Origin: JAGQUL01 sp039811765
GTDB taxonomy: Bacteria > Actinomycetota > Thermoleophilia > Gaiellales > SKUG01
DNA: 19,662 bases
Reading direction: 5' to 3'
Assembly: GCA_039811765.1 (NCBI GenBank)
Contig: JBDHZF010000043.1
Coordinates: 1 to 19,662, forward strand
Made by a program: the position numbers and the translations under genes. Shown here in pieces: positions 7,694 to 12,994 of this stretch. The stretch's first letter is position 1, and each line of letters opens with the position of its first letter. The notes beneath the pieces were generated by a model. That model saw only the letters and a program-made list of their open reading frames with translations, was not told the DNA's origin and made no database searches.

Positions 7694-7703
7694 ATTCGCG
7701 AAT
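7694..7703. promoter_or_regulatory. Palindrome ATTCGCGAAT, possible operator
   Basis: This perfect 10-base palindrome lies six bases upstream of the -35 box at 7710 and within the divergent region between two genes. A second palindrome, TCGATCGA, is at 7678-7685. The position fits an operator. A similar GATTCGCGAATC also occurs inside the carboxyltransferase gene near 18043, so chance is possible. Confidence 0.25.
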
Positions 7704-7709
7704 TAGCGC

Positions 7710-7738
7710 TTGACGGGTCCAGGATCGCGTCGTACAAC
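7710..7738 (+). promoter_or_regulatory. Sigma-70-type promoter TTGACG-N17-TACAAC
   Basis: The -35 TTGACG (7710-7715) and the -10 TACAAC (7733-7738) are separated by exactly 17 bases. This is the clearest housekeeping-type promoter in the window. It predicts a start near 7745 and therefore an 87-base leader before the GTG at 7832. Confidence 0.6.
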
Positions 7739-7751
7739 GGAAAGGATAAAG

Positions 7752-7835
7752 CCAACCAAGCCGCGGTGTGGGACCGCGCTCGGTTGGGATGGACCACATG
7801 CGCCCCCATGGCGCACCGCCCGGGAGGATCGGTGC
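7752..7835 (+). promoter_or_regulatory. Hairpin leader with mutually exclusive stems at the ribosome binding site
   Basis: Stem 1 pairs CCAACC (7752-7757) with GGTTGG (7782-7787), then AG with CT, then CGCGGT (7762-7767) with ACCGCG (7773-7778) around the loop GTGGG. Stem 2 pairs TGCGCC (7799-7804) with GGCGCA (7810-7815). Stem 3 pairs GCACCG (7813-7818) with CGGTGC (7830-7835), placing GGGAGGAT in its loop and the GTG start in its right arm. Stems 2 and 3 share bases 7813-7815 and cannot coexist. The layout resembles a sequester/anti-sequester switch, but no known riboswitch class is recognised. Confidence 0.45.
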
Positions 7836-8164
7836 AGCCGACCACGCTCACGACTTCGCCAGTCACGTCGCGTCGCGCGACGAAGGCCCCGTTGTTCCTG
7901 CAAGGCGCGCAGCCGGTCGAACCGGCGGTGCTGCTCAGCCGCGGACCGCTCGCCGCGCGTGCCCACCGTCTGCTCGGCCTCGGCGCCGACGGCGCCGCCA
8001 GGCTTGGTCAATCGCAACCAGCCATGACCGCGGCATTCGGCGGCGACCTGCGCACCTTCCAGCGCGCGGCCACGCCGTGGATCGCCGCTCGTAGCCTCGC
8101 GCGACCGATCGATTCGCTGCCGAGCCAGTCCAGCGTGAGCTGGCTGCTCGGCAGCAAACGCTGA
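7832..8164 (+). CDS. Small orphan protein, 110 residues
   Basis: I do not recognise this protein. It has no signal peptide, membrane segment or familiar motif. The composition is rich in Ala, Ser, Pro, Leu and Arg. The middle (PAVLLSRGPLAARAHRLL) could form a helix, and the C-terminus ends in a Ser-rich segment (SLPSQSSVSWLLGSKR). The GTG at 7832 follows GGGAGG with a short four-base gap. An in-frame ATG at 7808 is an alternative that would add eight residues and place GGGAGG inside the gene. Support for a real gene comes from the strong promoter at 7710-7738, the structured leader and the clean stop two bases before the convergent glycine-zipper gene. Function unknown. Confidence 0.55.
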   Translation: MQPTTLTTSPVTSRRATKAPLFLQGAQPVEPAVLLSRGPLAARAHRLLGLGADGAARLGQSQPAMTAAFGGDLRTFQRAATPWIAARSLARPIDSLPSQSSVSWLLGSKR

Positions 8165-8166
8165 CG

Positions 8167-9621
8167 TCACTCGGCGTCGCGCGTGCGCACCCACCAATCG
8201 CCGACGGGCGCGTACAGGCCGCCGACGTCCTCGAGGGCGACGATCTTGGTCGACGCGTCGGTGGTGCGAAGCCCGTGCACGTATCCACCGATGGCGCTGC
8301 GCGTGCCGTGGTAGGTCGTGTGGTAGGAGCTGTCGTACCCGCGTTGGAGCGTGTCCTTCTCGCCGACGAGGCTCGCAAGGGATTCGTCGGCCTCGACGTC
8401 GGCGACGTAGTAGTAGCGTCCGCCATCGATCACGGCTTGGTTGCCTTCTTGAGTGGATGCGAATTGGATCGCTTCTTCCTTGGAGCCGAAACCCGGGCCG
8501 CCGTACTCGTCCACGGCGCCGTAGACGCGTTCGATGCGCACGTCGTCGGTGTCGCGAACGCTGTCCTTTCGATCTGGCTCGTTCGTGTCGTACCATCCGA
8601 TCGACTGGCCGGTCAGTCCCGTCACCGAACTGGGGATCGATTGGGGCACGTCCTGATCGTGCGCGAACACGAACAGGCTGGCCTTCGATCCGGGATCCAC
8701 GCCGTCGCGCGCGGGCGTGCCGATCTTGAGGTTGCTCGGGTAGTAGACACCCTTGTTGACCATGATCGCGCTCACTCGCGGATCGCTGATCATCAGACTG
8801 TTGGATCCGCTCCCCAGATCCGTGTACTCCTGCGCGTCGAAGTCGGCGAGGTAGTAACGATCGCCGTCGTGCACGACTGCCACGGCGTGACGCCCGTCGA
8901 ACGCCTTCATCGCGTCGTCCATCGAGGCGTAGCCGTTGGGGTCGTAGAGCACGCGCCCGAGGCCGAGCGGATTCAGGTCGACAGTGCGGCGCACTACGAC
9001 GTCGGTGTACTTGTGCACCGAGTTGTCGACGTCGCCGATCGTGATCGTCGGGTTGCCGTTCGTATTGGTGCGCGTCGTCGTGCTGTTGCCGAGGCGCTCC
9101 ACCCATTCCTTCTGCAACTCCACGCCAAATCCGGCGTTCGAGCCAGTGATGCCGGGTCGCTCCACGCCGATGCCGGGCGTTTCGTCCACGACTGGCGCGT
9201 CGGTCGCGGCAGGCAGTGCGGGCCGCTCGCGACCAGCGAAATCGGTTGCCTTCGCGGTGAGGTCCGAAACGAGCTTTGGCTTGGTGGGCAGGCCGATGTT
9301 ACTGCCGACATACCCGGCGACCGCGCCGAGCAACATGCCCGCGATCGCGCCGAGCGCGCCCGCGCTCTTCGCGCCGGAATCCAGTTGGCGAGCGAGCAAT
9401 GCGACGCCCGCGCCCGCGCCCGCGCCGACCAGCGTGCCGACTCCCGCGCCAATGCCAGCGAACCATGCCGTTCGATGATCGTATTTCGGGTCGGACGCGA
9501 TCAGGTCCGATTTTTCGCGCACGGCGATGTTGTCGCTCACCTCGCGCGAACCACCCGTTGGATAGTTGACGCTGCGCGCGCTCCCGCCGATGGGTGCGTT
9601 TCCAGAACCGATTGCAGACAT
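8167..9621 (-). CDS. Glycine-zipper membrane protein with a duplicated C-terminal module
   Basis: This 484-residue protein is not one I can name. After a polar N-terminus, residues 53-110 hold two small-residue-rich helices (around FAGIGAGVGTLVGAGAGAG and GALGAIAGMLLGAVAGYVG), typical of glycine-zipper membrane hairpins. The rest is polar. Residues 229-262 (GYASMDDAMKAF then DGDRYYLADFD) and 376-409 (GFGSKEEAIQF then DGGRYYYVADVE) look like two copies of one module. The ATG at 9621 is chosen because AAGGGA lies six bases upstream. The frame continues upstream but there encodes arginine-rich, non-coding-looking sequence. It could be a cell-surface or toxin-like exported protein, but nothing in it is catalytic by eye. 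Confidence 0.75.
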   Translation of the reverse strand: MSAIGSGNAPIGGSARSVNYPTGGSREVSDNIAVREKSDLIASDPKYDHRTAWFAGIGAGVGTLVGAGAGAGVALLARQLDSGAKSAGALGAIAGMLLGAVAGYVGSNIGLPTKPKLVSDLTAKATDFAGRERPALPAATDAPVVDETPGIGVERPGITGSNAGFGVELQKEWVERLGNSTTTRTNTNGNPTITIGDVDNSVHKYTDVVVRRTVDLNPLGLGRVLYDPNGYASMDDAMKAFDGRHAVAVVHDGDRYYLADFDAQEYTDLGSGSNSLMISDPRVSAIMVNKGVYYPSNLKIGTPARDGVDPGSKASLFVFAHDQDVPQSIPSSVTGLTGQSIGWYDTNEPDRKDSVRDTDDVRIERVYGAVDEYGGPGFGSKEEAIQFASTQEGNQAVIDGGRYYYVADVEADESLASLVGEKDTLQRGYDSSYHTTYHGTRSAIGGYVHGLRTTDASTKIVALEDVGGLYAPVGDWWVRTRDAE

Positions 9622-9750
9622 GTCCCGTCCCTTGTCCCGTATCTCATGGAATTCGCCGCGGCGTCCCGACCGTGAATTGGCGATGTGTCGACTCATCGGA
9701 GGCAACACGTCGCCCGTTTCATCCTCGTCCGTCGCAAGCCTCTGCACCCA

Positions 9751-9788
9751 TCCGCATTTTGTCCCGACTGTTCACGGAAATTGCGGAT
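9751..9788. repeat. 38-base palindromic repeat, copy 1
   Basis: This is identical over 38 bases to the copy at 9813-9850. The ends are inverted: on the plus strand it begins TCCGCA and ends TGCGGA followed by T, and copy 1 extends to a seven-pair ATCCGCA/TGCGGAT stem using base 9750. On the minus strand an inner stem TTCCG/CGGGA (one G-T pair) encloses the loop TGAACAGT. This is REP-like architecture. Confidence 0.8.
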
Positions 9789-9812
9789 GCAATGTGCGGC
9801 CCTCGGCACGCT

Positions 9813-9850
9813 TCCGCATTTTGTCCCGACTGTTCACGGAAATTGCGGAT
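9813..9850. repeat. 38-base palindromic repeat, copy 2
   Basis: This is the second identical copy, 24 bases after the end of copy 1. The base just before it is T instead of A, so the outer stem is one pair shorter. Direct orientation, between the end of sucD and the start of the glycine-zipper gene. Confidence 0.8.
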
Positions 9851-9883
9851 GGGTGGCGCGCGACGGACGGGTGGCGCGCACAC

Positions 9884-9911
9884 AGGGGCGCCGCCCGAAG
9901 GCGACGCCCCT
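9884..9911 (-). terminator. Strong hairpin downstream of sucCD
   Basis: AGGGGCG (9884-9890) pairs with CGCCCCT (9905-9911), and inside it CGCC/GGCG closes the tetraloop CGAA. It lies 28 bases after the sucD stop in the direction of transcription. No T-run follows, which is common for terminators in GC-rich genomes. Confidence 0.6.
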
Positions 9912-9938
9912 GCTGGAATCGAACTTGCGAATGACCGG

Positions 9939-10823
9939 TCAGGCTGGCGTGGCCACGCCCCGCGCTTCGGCCACGAACCTCGCGACCTCGGTGGGGTTCT
10001 TGCCCACGCGCACGCCGGCTGCCTCGAGCGCGGCGACCTTGCTCTGCGCGGTGCCGGAGTTGCCGCTGATGATCGCGCCGGCGTGGCCCATGGCCTTGCC
10101 CTCGGGGGCGGTGAGCCCCGCGATGTAGCCGATCACCGGCTTGCTGACGTGCTCGGAGATGAACTCGGCCGCGAGCTCTTCCTCGTTGCCGCCGATCTCG
10201 CCGACCATCACGATCATGTCGGTGGCCGGGTCGGCCTCGAACAGCGCGAGCGCGTCGCGGTGGTTGGTGCCGATGATCGGGTCGCCGCCGATCCCGAGGA
10301 TCGTGGACTGGCCGATGCCCATGTCGCTCAGCTCCTTGCCGAGCTGGTACGTGAGCGTGCCGGAGCGCGAGACCAGCCCGACCGAGCCGGGGGTGAAGAT
10401 GTGCGCCGGCATGATGCCGACGTTCGCCTCGCCCACGGTGCACGCACCCGGGCAGTTGGGCCCGAGCAGGCGCGCGCCCGACTGCTGCACGTAGTGGTAG
10501 GCGAGCAGCATGTCGTGGGCCGGGATGCCCTCCGTGATGCAGATGATCGTCTCGACGCCCGCGTCGCAGGCCTCGTAGATCGCGTCGACTGCGAAGCGCG
10601 GCGGCACGAACAGCATGCTCGTGTTCGCCTGCTCGGCATCGACGGCCTCGGCGATCGTGTCGAACACCGGGATGCCTTCCACATCCTGGCCCCCCTTGCC
10701 GGGGGTCACTCCGGCCACCACGTTGGTGCCGTACTTCCGGTTGTTGAGTGCGTGGAACGAGCCCTCGCGCCCGGTGATGCCCGAGACGACGAGGCGCGTG
10801 TCCTTGCCAACGAGAACGCCCAT
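9939..10823 (-). CDS. sucD: Succinyl-CoA synthetase (ADP-forming) alpha subunit
   Basis: The alpha subunit of succinyl-CoA ligase interconverts succinyl-CoA and succinate in the TCA cycle with SucC, using ADP (or GDP) and phosphate. At 294 residues it has the normal length. The CoA-binding N-terminus includes VSGITGREGSFH at 13-24, GVTPGKGG is at 38-45, and ITEGIP, LLGPNCPG and SRSGTLTYQ follow. Catalytic His247 lies in the phosphohistidine motif GHAGAI at 246-251. The start is the ATG at 10823, with GAAAGGAAG about ten bases upstream. It lies 24 bases after sucC in the same operon and is followed by a hairpin at 9884-9911. Identification is very secure. Confidence 0.97.
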   Translation of the reverse strand: MGVLVGKDTRLVVSGITGREGSFHALNNRKYGTNVVAGVTPGKGGQDVEGIPVFDTIAEAVDAEQANTSMLFVPPRFAVDAIYEACDAGVETIICITEGIPAHDMLLAYHYVQQSGARLLGPNCPGACTVGEANVGIMPAHIFTPGSVGLVSRSGTLTYQLGKELSDMGIGQSTILGIGGDPIIGTNHRDALALFEADPATDMIVMVGEIGGNEEELAAEFISEHVSKPVIGYIAGLTAPEGKAMGHAGAIISGNSGTAQSKVAALEAAGVRVGKNPTEVARFVAEARGVATPA

Positions 10824-10847
10824 GAGATCAGTGCTTCCTTTCGGGGG

Positions 10848-11999
10848 TCAGACGGCGGCTGCCGTGGCGAGCTTCACGGCCTCGGCCGCGGCGCCCAGCA
10901 TCGTGTCGGAGATGGAGACGTTGGAGAGGTTCGCGTCGGCAAGCATCTTGAGGCCCTCGTCGCTGGCGGTGCCGTCGAGGCGCACCACGATCGGCACCTT
11001 GACGTCCAGCTGCTCGAGCGCGGTGATGATGCCTTGGGCGACCTCGGTGCAGCGCGTGATGCCGCCGAAGATGTTGAAGAAGATCGACTTCACCTTCGGG
11101 TCGGAGAGGATGATCTCCAAGCTCGCGACGATCTCCTCGGCGGTGGCGCCGCCCCCCACGTCGAGGAAGTTCGCGGGCGTGCCGCCGGCCTGCTCGATCA
11201 CGTCGAGGGTGCTCATCACGAGGCCCGCGCCGTTGCCGAGGATTCCGACCTCGCCGTCGAGCTTCACGTAGGTGACGCCCTTCTCATGGGCCATCTGCTC
11301 CTGCGGATCCTGCGCGTGCACGTCGCGCATCGCGGCGATGTCCGGGTGTCGGAACAGCGCGTTGTCGTCCACGGAGAACTTGGAATCGAGCGCCTTGACC
11401 TCGCCCTCGGGCGTGATCAGCAGCGGGTTCACCTCCACGAGCATCGCGTCCTCCTTCACGAACGCGTCGTAGAGCTGGAGCATCATCGCGACGACCTTGT
11501 TGCGAACGTCGGCGTCGACCTTCGCGCGGAACGCGAGCTGGCGCGCTTGGAACGGCCGCAGGCCCCACACCGGATCGACGTGCATCGTGGCGAGCTTCTC
11601 GGGGGTCTTCTCGGCGACCTCCTCGATGTCCATGCCGCCCGCGGTGGAGAGCATCAGCAGCACGGCCTTCTCGGTGCGATCGAAGTTGATCGAGAAGTAG
11701 TACTCGCGATCGATGTCGCTCGCGTCCTCGATCCAGAGGCGACGCACGACGTGGCCCTTGATGTCGAGACCCAAGATCCCCTCGGCCTTCGCCTTCGCGT
11801 CGGCTGCGTCGTTGGCGAGCTTCACGCCACCGGCCTTGCCGCGTCCACCTGCATGGACCTGTGCTTTGACGACCACTTGGCCGCCCAGCTCCTTCGCCGC
11901 GGCTTCGGCCTCCTCGGGCGTGAACGCGACCTTGCCGGCGCTGACGTTCACGCCGTGGCGGGCGAAGAGCTCCTTGCCCTGATGTTCGTAGAGATCCAT
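10848..11999 (-). CDS. sucC: Succinyl-CoA synthetase beta subunit
   Basis: The 383-residue beta subunit provides the ATP-grasp nucleotide-binding half and the succinate site of succinyl-CoA ligase. Diagnostic segments are MDLYEHQGKELFARHGV at the start, VVKAQVHAGGRGKAGGVKL, VEVNPLLITPEG, the DDNALFRHPD stretch and FFNIFGGITRC near the C-terminus. The ATG at 11999 matches the universal family start, with GAGAAAAGG about ten bases upstream. It is first in the sucCD operon. A TAGTCT at 12039-12044 on the minus strand could be its -10, but no -35 is clear. The enzyme links to the acyl-CoA carboxylase genes in this window, whose product methylmalonyl-CoA is isomerised to succinyl-CoA. Identification is very secure. 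Confidence 0.97.
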   Translation of the reverse strand: MDLYEHQGKELFARHGVNVSAGKVAFTPEEAEAAAKELGGQVVVKAQVHAGGRGKAGGVKLANDAADAKAKAEGILGLDIKGHVVRRLWIEDASDIDREYYFSINFDRTEKAVLLMLSTAGGMDIEEVAEKTPEKLATMHVDPVWGLRPFQARQLAFRAKVDADVRNKVVAMMLQLYDAFVKEDAMLVEVNPLLITPEGEVKALDSKFSVDDNALFRHPDIAAMRDVHAQDPQEQMAHEKGVTYVKLDGEVGILGNGAGLVMSTLDVIEQAGGTPANFLDVGGGATAEEIVASLEIILSDPKVKSIFFNIFGGITRCTEVAQGIITALEQLDVKVPIVVRLDGTASDEGLKMLADANLSNVSISDTMLGAAAEAVKLATAAAV

Positions 12000-12076
12000 G
12001 CGGATGGTGCCTTTTCTCTCGTTCGGCAGTGCCGTCCGAGACTACCACCATCGCGCTTCCGGGGCCGAAATACGCG

Positions 12077-12107
12077 CGAGGGCCGCACGGTGCGCGTGCG
12101 GCCCTCG
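12077..12107 (-). terminator. 12-bp perfect hairpin after the TPGQ-repeat protein gene
   Basis: CGAGGGCCGCAC (12077-12088) and GTGCGGCCCTCG (12096-12107) pair perfectly around a seven-base loop, 25 bases beyond the stop of the minus-strand gene ending at 12133. It also lies upstream of the sucC start, so it separates the two transcription units. TATTTC follows in the transcribed direction but there is no true T-run. Confidence 0.7.
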
Positions 12108-12132
12108 AAGCGTCGAGCGATCGATCGGCGAG

Positions 12133-12759
12133 CTACATGTACATGCCGCTCGTCGGATCGCCCGGAGTCATCAGCTTCCAGTGCTGGCTCGGGTTCGCCG
12201 GATTCGCGTCGCCTTCCTTGGGCGACTGCGTGGTCGAACCACCGGCCGACGTCGTCGGAGCGGTCGGCACACCGCCGCCGCTCGCGTCCTTCTGCCCGGG
12301 CGTCTGGCCAGGCGTCTGGCCAGGCGTCTGGGTGGGCGTCTGCGTGGGATCGCCAACACTGCCCTTCTCGGTCGGTCCGCCGCTGCCCTTGTCGGTGGGG
12401 CCTCCGCCACCGGTCGAACCCTGCTGCGCTTGAATCGCCGCCACGAGCTGGTTGAGCACCTCGATCAGCTTCGTGAGCGCGTCGATGAGGGCGGCGATCT
12501 GCTCCGAGCTGAGCTGGCCACCTCCGGCAGTGGTCGCCGCGCCAACCGCGGCTTGGCCTGCGCCAGTCGCTGCGGTAGCGCCGCCGCCGGCCACGCCGTT
12601 CGCTGCTTGCGCGCCGGCCGCGCTGACCGGTGCGCCAACGCCTCCGGTCGGAGCGGCTGTAGTCGGTGCGCCGCTCGGCGGCGTGGACATCGTGCCCCCG
12701 GCGCTGGTGGCTCCGGCTGCCGGTGGCAATCCCACCGCGCCTGTGCTTGCGACAGTCAT
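12133..12759 (-). CDS. Low-complexity protein with amphipathic helix and TPGQ repeats, divergent from fliD
   Basis: This 208-residue protein has no family I recognise. Residues 1-80 are rich in Ala, Gly, Thr and Pro. Residues 83-113 (SSEQIAALIDALTKLIEVLN and onward) form a clear amphipathic helix with hydrophobics every three to four positions, suitable for a coiled coil or partner binding. Residues 120-160 are Gly/Thr/Pro/Gln repeats, including three TPGQ units after two TPTQ-like ones. The tail ends SQHWKLMTPG then SGMYM. There is no signal peptide or transmembrane segment. The ATG at 12759 follows GGGGGGA about eight bases upstream. It shares a 235-base control region with fliD, so a flagellum-linked role is possible but only inferred from position. 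Confidence 0.7.
   Translation of the reverse strand: MTVASTGAVGLPPAAGATSAGGTMSTPPSGAPTTAAPTGGVGAPVSAAGAQAANGVAGGGATAATGAGQAAVGAATTAGGGQLSSEQIAALIDALTKLIEVLNQLVAAIQAQQGSTGGGGPTDKGSGGPTEKGSVGDPTQTPTQTPGQTPGQTPGQKDASGGGVPTAPTTSAGGSTTQSPKEGDANPANPSQHWKLMTPGDPTSGMYM
12299..12346. repeat. Four 12-base tandem units inside the TPGQ gene
   Basis: GGCGTCTGGCCA occurs twice exactly (12299-12310, 12311-12322), followed by two diverged units (12323-12334, 12335-12346). They encode the TPGQ/TPTQ repeats on the minus strand. Copy number could vary by slippage. Confidence 0.75.
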
Positions 12760-12915
12760 CTGATCGTCCCCCCACGATTCGCTGTCCAGGTCGACCGCGT
12801 CCTGAGCTGGTCGACGTCCTGTGCGTCCAGCGTGCACCGGAATGGTCGATATGGCAACCAGCGACGCGTCGAATTCTCGTCGATCAGGCTGTGGAGTCTT
12901 CTGGAAACGCCCCGC

Positions 12916-12943
12916 TCAAGTTCGCGGCGGTTCGATCCGATAC
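12916..12943 (+). promoter_or_regulatory. Candidate FliA (sigma-28) promoter of fliD
   Basis: TCAAGTTC (12916-12923), 12 bases, then TCCGATAC (12936-12943). The flagellar sigma-28 consensus known from enterobacteria is TAAAGTTT-N11-GCCGATAA. This site matches six of eight positions in each half, with a spacer one base longer. It predicts a start near 12950, about 45 bases before the fliD ATG. Confidence 0.45.
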
Positions 12944-12994
12944 AGCTCAGGCATGGTCAGGGGCGGCCGTGCGCCACATGCAGGAGGCAACGGC

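Larger units (their letters stand above)
9622..9938. other. 317-base intergenic region with repeats and a hairpin
   Basis: No gene is supported here. It contains a pair of 38-base palindromic repeats (9751-9788 and 9813-9850), two copies of GGGTGGCGCGC 18 bases apart (9851-9861 and 9869-9879), and a strong hairpin at 9884-9911 behind sucD. The promoter of the glycine-zipper gene should also lie here, but none is obvious. Confidence 0.6.

Noticed and set aside
9751..9850. CRISPR array from two 38-base repeats and a 24-base spacer
   Set aside because: There are only two repeats, the spacer is short for this repeat length, the repeat is itself a long palindrome, and no cas gene is near.
12821..12994. 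Longer N-terminus for FliD from an ATG at 12821
   Set aside because: The FliD signature begins directly after the ATG at 12995, which has a perfect AGGAGG, and the candidate promoter lies in between.
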